The notes under the pieces were generated by a model, which was not told where the DNA came from, did not search any database, and worked only from the letters and a program-made list of their open reading frames with translations. 64,000 nucleotides of DNA from Mycolicibacterium psychrotolerans (GTDB lineage: Bacteria > Actinomycetota > Actinomycetes > Mycobacteriales > Mycobacteriaceae). The stretch spans positions 5,208,001 through 5,272,000 of the forward strand of contig NZ_AP022574.1 of the NCBI RefSeq assembly GCF_010729305.1. Direction: 5' to 3'. The translations under genes were made by a program, and so were the position numbers. This document shows positions 27,137-37,199 of the stretch, one piece after another (within the stretch, counting starts at the first letter, position 1; each line of letters begins with the position of its first letter).

Positions 27137-30100
27137 ATGGACGACGTGCCCTCGACACCTGACCCGCTCTCCCGCTTCAGCGCGTTGACGCGCGAGTGGT
27201 TCGCGGGCACGTTCGTCGAGCCGACGCCGGCGCAGGCCCAGGCGTGGAACGCCATCGCCGACGGGCACAACACGCTGGTCATCGCCCCGACGGGATCCGG
27301 GAAGACCCTGGCCGCCTTTCTGTGGGCCATCGACGGTCTGGCCAGGTCACCGGCGTCCGAGCCCGCTACCCGGGTGCTGTACGTGTCGCCGCTCAAGGCT
27401 TTGGCCGTCGACGTCGAACGCAACCTGCGCACGCCGCTGACCGGGATCTCCCGCATCGCCGAACGCGGCGGACAGGAGCCGCCGAAGATCAGCGTCGGCG
27501 TCCGTTCCGGTGACACCACGCCCGCCAAACGCCGGGAGCTGATCACCAAGCCGCCGGACATCCTGATCACGACGCCGGAGTCGCTCTTCCTGATGCTGAC
27601 CTCTGCCGCGCGGGAGACGCTGGCCGGCGTGCAGACCGTCATCGTCGACGAGGTGCACGCGGTGGCGGGCACCAAGCGCGGCGCCCATCTGGCGGTGTCG
27701 TTGGAGCGGCTCGACGCGATGCTCGAGCGGCCCGCGCAGCGCATCGGGCTCTCGGCCACAGTGCGTCCCCCCGAGGAGGTGGCCCGCTTCCTGTCGGGGG
27801 CGGCGCCGACGACGATCGTGGCGCCGCCAGCGGCGAAGACGTTCGACCTGACCGTGCAGGTTCCAGTGCCGGACATGGCCAACATGGAAAACAATTCGAT
27901 CTGGCCCGACGTCGAGGAGCGCATCGTCGACCTGATCGAAGCGCACAACAGCTCGATCGTGTTCACGAACTCGCGGCGACTGGCCGAGCGCTTGACCGCC
28001 CGGCTCAACGAGATCCACGCCGAACGCAGCGGCATCGAATTGGGCGGCCCCAACCCGGGCGTGGCCGGCGGCGCGCCCGCCCATCTGATGGCCAGCGGGC
28101 AGTCCTACGGCGCCGAGCCGCTGCTGGCCCGGGCACACCACGGCTCGGTCAGCAAGGAGGCCCGCGCCGACGTCGAGGACGCGCTGAAGAGTGGGCGACT
28201 CAAGGCGGTCGTCGCGACATCGAGCCTTGAACTCGGCATCGACATGGGTGCGGTCGATCTGGTGATCCAGGTGGAGACCCCGCCGTCGGTGGCCAGCGGA
28301 CTACAGCGCATCGGCCGGGCGGGCCACCAGGTCGGCGAGATCAGCCAGGGTGTGCTGTTCCCGAAACACCGCACCGACCTGATCGGGTGCGCGGTCAGCG
28401 TGCAGCGGATGCTTGCCGGGCAGATCGAGACCATGCGGGTGCCGGCCAACCCACTCGACGTGCTCGCGCAGCACACGGTGGCCGCCTGCGCACTGGAACC
28501 GATCAACGTCGAGGCGTGGTTCGACACCGTGCGGCGCAGCGCCCCGTTCGCGACGTTGCCGCGCAGCGCGTTCGAGGCGACGCTCGACCTGTTGTCCGGC
28601 AAGTACCCGTCCACCGAGTTCGCCGAACTGCGACCCCGCATCGTGTACGACCGCGACGCCGGAACGCTGACCGGACGTCCGGGCGCGCAGCGGCTGGCGG
28701 TCACCTCCGGCGGCGCCATCCCCGACCGGGGGATGTTCACGGTGTTCCTGGCCTCCAGCGCCGACTCCGAAAAGCCCTCCCGGGTCGGCGAACTCGACGA
28801 GGAGATGGTCTACGAGTCGCGCCCGGGCGATGTCATCTCGCTCGGTGCGACGAGCTGGCGGATCACCGAGATCACCCACGACCGGGTGCTCGTGATTCCC
28901 GCCCCCGGCGAGCCGGCACGGCTGCCGTTCTGGCGTGGCGACGGTGTCGGCCGGCCGGCCGAGCTGGGTGCCGCGATCGGCGCATTCAACGGCGAACTCG
29001 CCCGGCTCGACCGACCGGCGTTCGAATCTCGTTGTCAGGAAGTTGGATTCGATGCCTTCGCCACCGACAACCTGTGGCAGTTGATCGACGAGCAACGCAA
29101 CGCGACGTCGGCCGTCCCATCCGATACCACGCTGGTGGTCGAGCGGTTCCGCGACGAACTCGGCGACTGGCGCATCATCCTGCATTCGCCGTACGGCCTG
29201 CGCGTGCACGGTCCGCTGGCGCTCGCGGTGGGCAAGCGGCTCTACGAGCGGTTCGGCATCGACGAGAAACCCACCGCCTCCGACGACGGAATCATCGTCC
29301 GACTGCCCGATACCGACGACACCGCCCCCGGCGCCGACATCTTCGTGTTCGACCCCGACGAGATCGAACCGTTGGTCACCACCGAGGTCAGCTCGTCGGC
29401 ACTGTTCGCCTCGCGGTTCCGGGAATGCGCCGCCCGGGCGCTGCTGCTGCCCCGCCGTAATCCCGGCAAGCGATCCCCGCTGTGGCATCAGCGCCAACGC
29501 GCGGCGCAACTGCTCGACGTGGCGCGCAACTATCCCGACTTCCCCGTCGTCCTCGAAGCCGTCCGCGAGTGCCTGCAGGATGTCTACGACGTGCCGATGC
29601 TCACCGACCTGATGGCCCGCATCGCGCAGCGCCGGGTGCGTCTGCTGGAGGTCGAGACACCGACACCGTCCCCGTTCGCGGCATCACTGCTGTTCGGCTA
29701 CGTCGGCGCGTTCATGTACGAGGGCGACAGCCCCCTGGCCGAACGGCGCGCCGCCGCACTGGCGTTGGATCCGACACTGCTGGCCGAGCTGCTGGGCCGC
29801 GTCGAACTGCGCGAACTGCTCGACGCCGACGTGGTGGCCAACACCACGCGCCAGCTTCAGCACCTGACGCCCGAACGGACGGTGCGCGACGCCGAGGGAG
29901 TCGCCGACCTGCTCCGCATGCTCGGTCCGCTGACCGCAGACGAGATCACCACGCGCTGCACAACCGACGACGTCGGCGGATGGCTGGAGGGGCTGCTGAC
30001 CGCCAAACGGATCGTCAGCGTCTCCTACGCCGGGCAGACCTGGTGGGCCAGCGTCGAGGACATCGGGCGCCTGCGCGACGGCGTGGGGGTCGCGGTGCCG

Positions 30101-31675
30101 GTGGGCGTGCCGATCGCGTTCCTCGAGCCCGTCGTCGATCCGCTGGGCGAATTGCTGTCTCGATACGCCCGCACCCGGGGACCGTTCACGACCGGCGAGG
30201 CGGCGTCGCGGTTCGGGCTCGGGCTGCGGGTGGCGGCCGACGTGCTGGGCCGCCTCGCCTCCGACGGCAAGCTGGTCCGAGGTGAATTCACCGACACCCC
30301 GGTCGATTCGGGTGAGCAGTGGTGCGACGCCGAGGTGCTGCGGATTCTGCGCCGGCGTTCACTGGCCGCGCTGCGCGCCCAGATCGAGCCGGTCAGCACC
30401 GCAGCATTCGGCCGCTTCTTACCCGCATGGCAGCAACTGGGCAACGACAGGGTGTCCGGGGTCGACGGTTTGGCCTCGGTGATCGACCAGTTGGCGGGCG
30501 TGCCGGTGCCGGCGTCGGCGGTCGAGCCGCTGATCTTCGGGCAGCGGGTGCGCGACTATCAGCCCGGCATGCTCGACGAGCTGCTGGCGTCCGGCGAGGT
30601 GCTGTGGTCGGGGGCCGGCGCGCTGTCGTCGGCCGACGGCTGGGTCGCCTTCCATCCCGCCGACACCGCGCCGCTCTCGCTCGCCCCGCACGGCGAACTC
30701 GATCTCACCGACACCCACCACGCGATCCTCGGCGCGCTCAGCGGCGGTGGCGCATATTTCTTCCGGCAACTCACCGTCGACGGGGTCAGCACCGAGTCGC
30801 TCAAAGAAGCACTGTGGCAGCTGATCTGGGCCGGCTATGTCGGCGGCGACACGTTCGCCCCGGTGCGCGCGCTGCTGGCGGGCACCCGCGGCTCCGGCAC
30901 CCGCCGCACCGCTGCACCATCGCACCGGCACCGGCGGGCGCCGCGGTTGAGCCGCTACAGCATCAGCACAGCCGGGCTGGGCGCGCACCGCGACACCGAT
31001 CCGACGGTGGCGGGCCGGTGGGCCGCGCTTCCGACGGCGGAGGTGGACACCACCGTGCGGGCGTCGTACCAGGCAGACCAGCTGTTGGCCCGGCACGGCG
31101 TGCTCACCAAAGGCGCCGTCGCCGCGGAGAACATCGCCGGCGGATTCGCGTCGATGTACAAGGTGCTGACCACGATGGAGGAAGCGGGGCGTTGTCAGCG
31201 CGGCTATTTCGTCGAATCGCTGGGCGGTGCGCAGTTCGCGACCGCGAGCACCGTCGACCGGCTGCGCAGCCACGCCGACAGCATCGACGACAAACAGCAG
31301 AACCTGCGGGCGATCGCCCTGGCAGCCACCGACCCGGCCAACCCGTTCGGGGCAGCGCTGACCTGGCCGGCCCTGGGCGAAGCCGCACACCGGCCGGGCC
31401 GCAAAGCGGGCGCGCTGGTGGTGCTCGTCGACGGGGAACTGGCGTGGTTCGTCGAGCGCGGTGGCCGGTCACTGCTGAGCTTCACCGATGACGCCGAGGT
31501 ACACAACGCCGCCGCCGCCGCACTGGCGGAACTGGTCACCCGGCAACGTGTTCCGGCTCTTCTGGTCGAGCGCATCGACGGCGTTCCGGTGCTCGAGAGC
31601 CGAGACTCGCTTGCCGCCGAGTCGCTGGTGCACGCTGGATTCTCCAGGACGCCGCGCGGGTTGCGGCTGCGCTGA
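27137..31675 (+). CDS. lhr: Lhr ATP-dependent helicase
   Basis: 1512 residues, matching the full-length mycobacterial Lhr (about 1513). Superfamily 2 motifs: Q-motif region [10 protein letters not shown], Walker A APTGSGKT (50-57), [34 protein letters not shown], and GRAGHQVG (motif VI). The large C-terminal half holds the winged-helix and Lhr-specific domains. Lhr is a 3'-5' ssDNA-dependent translocase that prefers RNA:DNA hybrids and is DNA-damage associated. It overlaps nei by one base, so a repair operon is likely. Start at the ATG 27137, after the intergenic gap with the LuxR-type gene. Confidence 0.96.
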   Translation: MDDVPSTPDPLSRFSALTREWFAGTFVEPTPAQAQAWNAIADGHNTLVIAPTGSGKTLAAFLWAIDGLARSPASEPATRVLYVSPLKALAVDVERNLRTPLTGISRIAERGGQEPPKISVGVRSGDTTPAKRRELITKPPDILITTPESLFLMLTSAARETLAGVQTVIVDEVHAVAGTKRGAHLAVSLERLDAMLERPAQRIGLSATVRPPEEVARFLSGAAPTTIVAPPAAKTFDLTVQVPVPDMANMENNSIWPDVEERIVDLIEAHNSSIVFTNSRRLAERLTARLNEIHAERSGIELGGPNPGVAGGAPAHLMASGQSYGAEPLLARAHHGSVSKEARADVEDALKSGRLKAVVATSSLELGIDMGAVDLVIQVETPPSVASGLQRIGRAGHQVGEISQGVLFPKHRTDLIGCAVSVQRMLAGQIETMRVPANPLDVLAQHTVAACALEPINVEAWFDTVRRSAPFATLPRSAFEATLDLLSGKYPSTEFAELRPRIVYDRDAGTLTGRPGAQRLAVTSGGAIPDRGMFTVFLASSADSEKPSRVGELDEEMVYESRPGDVISLGATSWRITEITHDRVLVIPAPGEPARLPFWRGDGVGRPAELGAAIGAFNGELARLDRPAFESRCQEVGFDAFATDNLWQLIDEQRNATSAVPSDTTLVVERFRDELGDWRIILHSPYGLRVHGPLALAVGKRLYERFGIDEKPTASDDGIIVRLPDTDDTAPGADIFVFDPDEIEPLVTTEVSSSALFASRFRECAARALLLPRRNPGKRSPLWHQRQRAAQLLDVARNYPDFPVVLEAVRECLQDVYDVPMLTDLMARIAQRRVRLLEVETPTPSPFAASLLFGYVGAFMYEGDSPLAERRAAALALDPTLLAELLGRVELRELLDADVVANTTRQLQHLTPERTVRDAEGVADLLRMLGPLTADEITTRCTTDDVGGWLEGLLTAKRIVSVSYAGQTWWASVEDIGRLRDGVGVAVPVGVPIAFLEPVVDPLGELLSRYARTRGPFTTGEAASRFGLGLRVAADVLGRLASDGKLVRGEFTDTPVDSGEQWCDAEVLRILRRRSLAALRAQIEPVSTAAFGRFLPAWQQLGNDRVSGVDGLASVIDQLAGVPVPASAVEPLIFGQRVRDYQPGMLDELLASGEVLWSGAGALSSADGWVAFHPADTAPLSLAPHGELDLTDTHHAILGALSGGGAYFFRQLTVDGVSTESLKEALWQLIWAGYVGGDTFAPVRALLAGTRGSGTRRTAAPSHRHRRAPRLSRYSISTAGLGAHRDTDPTVAGRWAALPTAEVDTTVRASYQADQLLARHGVLTKGAVAAENIAGGFASMYKVLTTMEEAGRCQRGYFVESLGGAQFATASTVDRLRSHADSIDDKQQNLRAIALAATDPANPFGAALTWPALGEAAHRPGRKAGALVVLVDGELAWFVERGGRSLLSFTDDAEVHNAAAAALAELVTRQRVPALLVERIDGVPVLESRDSLAAESLVHAGFSRTPRGLRLR

Positions 31676-32436
31676 TGCCCGAGGGTGACACCGTCTTCCG
31701 CACCGCCCACAAGCTTCGCCAAGCGCTGGAGGGCAAGACACTGACGCGCTGCGACGTCCGCGTCCCCCGCTACGCCGCGGTCGATCTGAGTGGACAGGTG
31801 GTCGACGAGGTGCTCAGCCGCGGCAAGCATCTGTTCATCAGGGTCGGGGAGGCCAGCATCCATTCGCACCTGAAGATGGACGGGGCGTGGGTGATCGGCC
31901 GGGTTCGGGTGCCGGCGTACAAGATCCGCATCGTGCTCGGGACGGCCGACGCCGTGGCATCGGGCATCGACCTCGGCGTGCTCGAGGTCCTCGAACGCGC
32001 ACACGACATGGAGGCTGTCGCACATCTGGGGCCCGACCTGCTGGGTGGTGACTGGTCGGCGGAGGCGGCGAAGACCGCGGCGTTGAACCTGGTGGCCGAC
32101 CCGGCGCGGCCGGTGGCCGAGGCGCTGCTCGACCAGCGGGTGATGGCGGGCGTGGGCAACGTGTACGCCAACGAGATGTCGTTCGTGTTCGGGCTGCGGC
32201 CCACCACGCCCGTCGGTGAGCTCACCGATCCGCTGCGGGTCGTCACCCGGGCTCAGCAGATGTTGTGGCTCAACCGGTTACGCATCAACCGAACGACCAC
32301 CGGCAACACCCGGCCCGGCCAGGACGTCTGGGTGTACGGGCGCGCCGGACTGCCGTGCCGGCGCTGCGGCACGCGCATCGAGACCGACAAGGACGGCGAC
32401 CGCGTCACCTACTGGTGCCCCACCTGCCAGCGCTGA
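31675..32436 (+). CDS. nei: endonuclease VIII / formamidopyrimidine-type DNA glycosylase (Nei)
   Basis: 253 residues. The catalytic N-terminus Pro2-Glu3 is in [11 protein letters not shown]; the H2TH region ([16 protein letters not shown]) and the C-terminal zinc finger (CRRCG ... CPTC) are present. It excises oxidised pyrimidines and cleaves the abasic site. Coupled to lhr (stop and start overlap), in the Rv3297 position. Repeat family 2 copy 1 begins 4 bp after its stop. Confidence 0.95.
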   Translation: MPEGDTVFRTAHKLRQALEGKTLTRCDVRVPRYAAVDLSGQVVDEVLSRGKHLFIRVGEASIHSHLKMDGAWVIGRVRVPAYKIRIVLGTADAVASGIDLGVLEVLERAHDMEAVAHLGPDLLGGDWSAEAAKTAALNLVADPARPVAEALLDQRVMAGVGNVYANEMSFVFGLRPTTPVGELTDPLRVVTRAQQMLWLNRLRINRTTTGNTRPGQDVWVYGRAGLPCRRCGTRIETDKDGDRVTYWCPTCQR

Positions 32437-32440
32437 TCTG

Positions 32441-32503
32441 CGCCGAAACTGTATTCCACGCGCTCACCTGGGGATAACTCACGCGCCACAGGCAATCTCG
32501 GCG
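32441..32503 (-). repeat. palindromic repeat family 2, copy 1 (63 bp, reverse orientation)
   Basis: Begins CGCCGAAACTGTATTCCACG and ends with the degenerate arm GGCAATCTCGGCG. The well-preserved arm (GTATTCCACGCG) is on the left here, whereas in copies at 33424, 35971 and 39822 it is on the right, so this copy is inverted. It lies between nei and the DUF559 gene, ending 33 bp before that gene's start. Confidence 0.8.
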
Positions 32504-32536
32504 AATACTGTCGCACACCTGGTCGACGATGCGGAC

Positions 32537-33460
32537 ATGAACACCATCCTCATCGGGACCGAGGCCGTCGCACACGGCGTCGTCACGAGCCACCAACTTC
32601 GCAGTCGTTACCGACCGATCTTTCCCAACGTTCACGCGCCGGCCGGCGTTGAGCCCACGCTGCGGGACCGTACCGAAGGCGCTTGGCTCTGGACCAGGCG
32701 CACCGGCATCATCACCGGGCTGGCGGCGTCGGCGCTGCACGGGGCGCGCTGGGTCGACGGTGACGTCGACATCGAGATGATCTACTGCTGTACCCGGCCG
32801 CCGCGCGGCATCGTCGCCCGCAACGAACGCATCGCCGGTGACGAGTGGCGGCGGCGCGGCGGGCTCGCCGTCACCACCCCCGCACGAACCGCCTTCGATC
32901 TCGGCCGCTTTCAGCGCTACGACGCGCTCGCACGCCTCGATGCGCTGATGCGCGCGCAGCCCTTCTCGGTGGCCGACGTCATGATGCTGACAGAGCGCTA
33001 CCGAGGTACCCGGGGCGTTGCAAGACTCAAGGCAGTCCTGCCCTACGTTGACGGGGGCGCCGAGTCACCGCGAGAATCCTGGTGGCGACGGCTCGTCATC
33101 GACGCAGGCTTCCCAGTTCCCCGGACCCAGATCCGCGTCGTCGACGATGACGGCAGACATGTCCGATTCCTCGACTTCGGTTGGCGCGACTACGGCGTCG
33201 CGATCGAGTACGACGGGGAACAGCACCAGTCCGACCGCGCGCAGTACCTCAAGGATCGGATGGTGATGCCAGTGCTGCGGCGGCTGGGCTGGCACGTGCT
33301 CGGCGTGGTGCGGGAAGACAATCCCATTCACGTCATCGGGGAGCTCCGCGAGGTGATGACCGCCCGTGGGTGGTGGGGCACCGTGCAGATTCCGCGCTAC
33401 GCGTACGCCTACGCGCAACGAAGCGCCGAAACTGCATTCCGCGCGACGATATCGGCGTAA
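32537..33460 (+). CDS. DUF559 (Vsr/PD-(D/E)XK-like) protein A, flanked by family 2 palindromes
   Basis: 307 residues. The C-terminal domain is DUF559, with a Vsr-like endonuclease core: Glu180, Asp213 in FLDFGWRDYG, and Glu224-Tyr-Asp226 with His230 in VAIEYDGEQHQ. The N-terminal half resembles the AbiEi-like domain of such proteins (HQLRSRYRPIFPNVHAPAG; RTAFDLGRF). The last 12 codons and the stop lie inside repeat copy 2 (33424-33486), and copy 1 lies just upstream, in opposite orientation. Function unknown; a nuclease acting on, or mobilised with, the repeats is a hypothesis. A second DUF559 gene at 47883-48770 has the same arrangement with a different repeat family. Confidence 0.82.
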   Translation: MNTILIGTEAVAHGVVTSHQLRSRYRPIFPNVHAPAGVEPTLRDRTEGAWLWTRRTGIITGLAASALHGARWVDGDVDIEMIYCCTRPPRGIVARNERIAGDEWRRRGGLAVTTPARTAFDLGRFQRYDALARLDALMRAQPFSVADVMMLTERYRGTRGVARLKAVLPYVDGGAESPRESWWRRLVIDAGFPVPRTQIRVVDDDGRHVRFLDFGWRDYGVAIEYDGEQHQSDRAQYLKDRMVMPVLRRLGWHVLGVVREDNPIHVIGELREVMTARGWWGTVQIPRYAYAYAQRSAETAFRATISA

Positions 33461-33486
33461 TCCACGCGTGGAATACAGTTTCGGCG
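33424..33486 (+). repeat. palindromic repeat family 2, copy 2 (63 bp)
   Basis: Arms CGCCGAAACTGCATTCCGCG and CGCGTGGAATACAGTTTCGG flank a GATATCGGCGTAAT centre. It overlaps the 3' end of the DUF559 gene A, supplying its stop codon, and ends 2 bp before the stop of the convergent sulfatase gene. Confidence 0.88.
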
Positions 33487-33487
33487 G

Positions 33488-35896
33488 TCAGCCGGCGGCA
33501 CCGTCGGCGACCGCCTGCACCGCGGCGTGATGCGCCAGCGCGCGTTCGGTGTCCGGATCGACGGGCTGCAGGTCGAAGACCACCCGATGGACCGTACCGG
33601 TGAAGGCATACGGCGCCTTGTCCTCATAGGCGCGGTCCACCACCAACCCGTTGTCCCGGCCGACATCAAGGCCCGCGTACGACGAGAACGCGACCGGCAC
33701 GGTTTTGGGCATGTCCCCTTCGCCGATAACGTCGTCGCCGGCGAACAACGTCACGTGACCGCCCGAGCCGGGCACCGGTTGGGCGATCTCGAACAGCATG
33801 CGCACCGTCACGTCTCCGGTGGGGATCGGCGTCGTGGAAGCCTGCCGGTAGGTCTCCACCCCGAGCATCGAATAGGTGTGATGCAGCAGCCCGTCGCCGT
33901 CGACCCACAACGCGTACCCGCCGATGAAGTCGGCGTTGGCCACCAGCACGCCCTCCGCGCCGCCCGCGGGCACGTGAAGGTCGGCGCTGATCTCATAGGA
34001 CCGGCCCTGGATGCGCGGCGACATGCCGCGCTGGATGTTCTGCACCCCGCCCTGATAGGCGAACCGGGTGACCGGCGGCAGCGGCGGCAGATCCCCCAAC
34101 AACACCGACATGCCGCCCAGCAACGGCAGCACCTGATTGCGTTCGGCCTCGGCCCACCATAGCGCGACCAGTTCGGCGACCTTGTCGGGATGCTGGTCGG
34201 CCAGGTCGTGAGCCTGGGAGAAATCGTCGGGAAGGTGGTAGAGCTCCCACACGTCGTCGTCGGGATCATAGGAACTGTCCGGGCCGAAGCGGCCCAACGT
34301 CTGCGGCGAGAAGTCCCACGGCGCCTTGTCCAGTCGGGTGCAGGCCCACCACCCGTCGGCATAAATCGCGCGGCTGCCGAACATCTCGAAGTACTGCACG
34401 GTGCGGTGCTCGGGCGCGGCACCGTCGCTCAGGCTCGTCGCAAAGCTCGTGCCGTCCAGTTGCTCCTGAGCGAAACCGTCGACGCTGTCCGGCGCAGGGA
34501 TACCGATCAGGTCGAGCACGGTCGGCGCGATGTCGATGCAGTGGGTGAACTGAGTCCTGGGGGTCGCGTCGGCGCTGATGCGCCCCGGCCAGTGCACCAC
34601 CATGGGGTCGCGGGTGCCGCCGAGGTGACTGGCCATCTGCTTACCCCACTGAAACGGCGTGTTGTTCGCGTGCGCCCACGCCGCGGCGAAGTGCGGGGCG
34701 GTGTGCTCGCCGCCGAGCGCCTCGATACCGCCGTACTCCTCGATGAGCCTCAGCTGATCCTCGGCTTCCAGCACGACGCCGTTGAGGAACGTCATCTCGT
34801 TGAACGAGCCGGTGATGGTGCCCTCCATCGAGGCGCCGTTGTCGCCCCAGATGTAGAACACCAGTGTGTTGTCGAGATCGCCGAGCGCCTCGATCCCATC
34901 GATCAACCGGCCCACGTTCCAGTCGGCGTTCTCACTGAACCCGGCGAACACCTCCATCTGCCGCGCGTAGAGCCTGCGCTGGCCGTCGGTGAGGCTGTCC
35001 CACGCCGGGAAAAGATCCGGCCGCGGCGTCAGCTCAGTGTCCGGCGGCACGATGCCGAGATCCTTCTGACGCTGTAATGTCCTGTCGCGGTATGTGTCCC
35101 AGCCCTCGTCGAATTGGCCGCGGTACTTGTCCGCCCATTCGGCGAAGACGTGGTGGGGGGCGTGGGTGGCACCGGTGGAGTAGTACATCATCCACGGCTT
35201 GGCGGGATCCTGCGCACGAACCGCGTTCAGCCACTCGACGGCCTTGTCGGTCAGATCGTCCGGGAAGTAGTACGGCCGTCCGTCGCGGCCTTCGGTCGGC
35301 ACACCGAGGACGCCGTTGTCCTGGGTGATGATCGGGTCGTACTGTCCGGCAGCTCCGGACAGGAAACCCCACCAGTGGTCGAAGCCCCATCCGTGGGGCC
35401 ACCGATCGAACGGACCGGCCGCGCCCTGGACGTTGTCGGGCGTGAGGTGCCACTTGCCGAACCCGCCGGTGACGTAGCCGTTGTCCCGCAGAACGCGAGG
35501 CAGCGGGGCGATACTGCGGGGCAGTGCCGATGAGTACCCCGGATACGGGCCCGGGTACTCGGCGATGGAACCGAACCCGCAGCGGTGGTGGTTGCGTCCG
35601 GTGAGCAGCGCGGCGCGGGTCGGCGAGCACACCGCCGTCACGTGGAAGCGGTTGTAGATCAACCCGTTCTCGGCGAGTCGGCTCAGCGTGGGGGTGTTGA
35701 TCTCTCCACCGAAGGTCATGGGACCGCCGAAGCCCGCGTCGTCGATGAGGACGATGAGCACGTTGGGCGCGCCCGGCGGCGGCGTGACGGGCGCGAGCAT
35801 CGACCAGTCGCCTCGGGATTCGGCGAGCGTGCGCGCGGCGACCCCACCGAAACGGGGATCGGCGATCGGAAGACGGGTGCGATCGGGCCAGGCCAT
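33488..35896 (-). CDS. arylsulfatase, type I (formylglycine-dependent)
   Basis: 802 residues. The sulfatase signature C-S-P-T-R (Cys90, converted to formylglycine by a maturation enzyme encoded elsewhere) is followed by AALLTGRNHH; the metal-binding pair Asp52-Asp53 is in VLIDDAGFGG, and GFGKWHLTP and the WGDNGAS segment are also typical. There is no obvious signal peptide, so it is probably cytoplasmic, hydrolysing sulfate esters. The ATG at 35896 follows an AAGGAGG site; a GTG two codons earlier lies inside that site. It holds the position of atsB (Rv3299c) between nei and Rv3300c but is shorter than what I recall for AtsB, so orthology is uncertain. Confidence 0.92.
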   Translation of the reverse strand: MAWPDRTRLPIADPRFGGVAARTLAESRGDWSMLAPVTPPPGAPNVLIVLIDDAGFGGPMTFGGEINTPTLSRLAENGLIYNRFHVTAVCSPTRAALLTGRNHHRCGFGSIAEYPGPYPGYSSALPRSIAPLPRVLRDNGYVTGGFGKWHLTPDNVQGAAGPFDRWPHGWGFDHWWGFLSGAAGQYDPIITQDNGVLGVPTEGRDGRPYYFPDDLTDKAVEWLNAVRAQDPAKPWMMYYSTGATHAPHHVFAEWADKYRGQFDEGWDTYRDRTLQRQKDLGIVPPDTELTPRPDLFPAWDSLTDGQRRLYARQMEVFAGFSENADWNVGRLIDGIEALGDLDNTLVFYIWGDNGASMEGTITGSFNEMTFLNGVVLEAEDQLRLIEEYGGIEALGGEHTAPHFAAAWAHANNTPFQWGKQMASHLGGTRDPMVVHWPGRISADATPRTQFTHCIDIAPTVLDLIGIPAPDSVDGFAQEQLDGTSFATSLSDGAAPEHRTVQYFEMFGSRAIYADGWWACTRLDKAPWDFSPQTLGRFGPDSSYDPDDDVWELYHLPDDFSQAHDLADQHPDKVAELVALWWAEAERNQVLPLLGGMSVLLGDLPPLPPVTRFAYQGGVQNIQRGMSPRIQGRSYEISADLHVPAGGAEGVLVANADFIGGYALWVDGDGLLHHTYSMLGVETYRQASTTPIPTGDVTVRMLFEIAQPVPGSGGHVTLFAGDDVIGEGDMPKTVPVAFSSYAGLDVGRDNGLVVDRAYEDKAPYAFTGTVHRVVFDLQPVDPDTERALAHHAAVQAVADGAAG

Positions 35897-35970
35897 GGCC
35901 ACCTCCTTGCTAGAGCGGCGGCGCAGACGCGCCCTCCGCTCACAGTCTGGCCCCCCTGGGCGACCAAAAA

Positions 35971-36032
35971 CGCCGAAACTGCATTCCGCGCGCGATATCG
36001 GCGTAATCGACGCGTGGAATACAGTTTCGGCG
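35971..36032 (+). repeat. palindromic repeat family 2, copy 3 (62 bp)
   Basis: Nearly identical to copy 2: CGCCGAAACTGCATTCCGCG at the left and CGCGTGGAATACAGTTTCGG at the right, with the GATATCGGCGTAATC centre. It sits between the desaturase stop and the sulfatase start, both genes reading leftward. Confidence 0.88.
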
Positions 36033-36040
36033 CAAGGGGG

Positions 36041-37156
36041 CTAGTTCCAGGGCATCGCGAGCTTGACGATCTTGCGGACCACGGTCGCGAACTGCCGCGG
36101 CAGCGGACCGCTGTTGTAGGGCACGCCGTAGCGCTCGCAGATGTCGCGCACCTTCGGCGCGATCTCTGCGTGCCGGAACGCCGGGATGTCCGGGAACAGG
36201 TGATGCTCGATCTGGAAGCTCAAGTTGCCGCTGAGGATGTGGAACAGCTTGCCGCCGGTCAAGTTCGCCGAACCGAGCACCTGGCGGAAGTACCACTGCC
36301 CGCGCGTCTCGGCCTTCGTCTCCTCGATCGAGAACTCCTGCACGTCCTCCGGGAAGTGCCCGCAGAAGATGATCATGTAGGCCCACACGTTGCGCATCAG
36401 GTTCGCGGTGAGATTGCCCGCGAACACCCACGGCGCGAAGGGACCGGCCAGCAACGGGAAGGCCACGTAGTCCTTGAGCGTCTGCCGCTTGGTCTTACGC
36501 CAGATGCCCTCGAGGATGTCCCGCTTGTCGGCGATGCTGATCTCACCGGCGCGAATGCGCTCGGTCTCCAACTCGTGCAGCGCGACACCGTACTGGAACA
36601 GCACCATCAGCAGGAACGCGTACACCGGGTTGCCCAGGAAGTAGGGCGTCCACTTCTGGTCGGGGCTCATCCGCAGGATGCCGTAGCCCACGTCGCGGTC
36701 CATCCCGACGATGTTGGTGTAGGTGTGGTGCATGTAGTTGTGCGAATGGCGCCACTGCTCGGCGGGGCAGGCGGTGTCCCATTCGAAGCCACGCGACGAG
36801 ATGGCCGGATCACCCATCCAGTCGTACTGGCCGTGCATGACGTTGTGGCCGATCTCCATGTTGTCGATGATCTTCGACAGACCCAGCATCGCGGTGCCGG
36901 CCAGCCAGAACGGCGGGAAGATGCCGCCGAACAGCAGTGCGCGACCACCGATCTCGAGTCCGCGCTGCGCCTTGATCATGCGGCGGATGTAGGTCGCGTC
37001 GCGCTCGCCGAGGTCGGCGATGACGCTCTCCTTGAGCGCGTCGAGTTCGCGACCGAACGCCTCGGCCTGCTCGGGGGTCAGCGTGACCGTGCGTCCGCCG
37101 ACCGTCTTCGTCAGCGTCTTGGCCTGGGTGGTGGTGGTGTCCAAAGTCTCGGTCAT
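36041..37156 (-). CDS. membrane fatty acid (acyl-CoA) desaturase, DesA3-like
   Basis: 371 residues. Three histidine boxes of the di-iron membrane desaturases are present: HNVMH (104-108), HSHNYMHHT (137-145) and QIEHHLFP near the C-terminus, with hydrophobic segments between them. The upstream gene encodes a flavin/2Fe-2S reductase, the same arrangement as the M. tuberculosis Rv3230c-DesA3 electron-transfer pair, so a delta-9-type stearoyl-CoA desaturase is likely. The ATG at 37156 follows a GAGAGGAA site; a longer reading frame to 37222 overlaps the reductase. Confidence 0.9.
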   Translation of the reverse strand: MTETLDTTTTQAKTLTKTVGGRTVTLTPEQAEAFGRELDALKESVIADLGERDATYIRRMIKAQRGLEIGGRALLFGGIFPPFWLAGTAMLGLSKIIDNMEIGHNVMHGQYDWMGDPAISSRGFEWDTACPAEQWRHSHNYMHHTYTNIVGMDRDVGYGILRMSPDQKWTPYFLGNPVYAFLLMVLFQYGVALHELETERIRAGEISIADKRDILEGIWRKTKRQTLKDYVAFPLLAGPFAPWVFAGNLTANLMRNVWAYMIIFCGHFPEDVQEFSIEETKAETRGQWYFRQVLGSANLTGGKLFHILSGNLSFQIEHHLFPDIPAFRHAEIAPKVRDICERYGVPYNSGPLPRQFATVVRKIVKLAMPWN

Positions 37157-37199
37157 CTCGGTTCCTCTCTCGGAGCGTGATGTTCTGGGTTCGGGGTTC

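Noticed and set aside
25209-27188. 659-codon open frame opposite the LuxR-type regulator
   Set aside because: The minus-strand frame has Walker and helix-turn-helix motifs; the plus frame has none.
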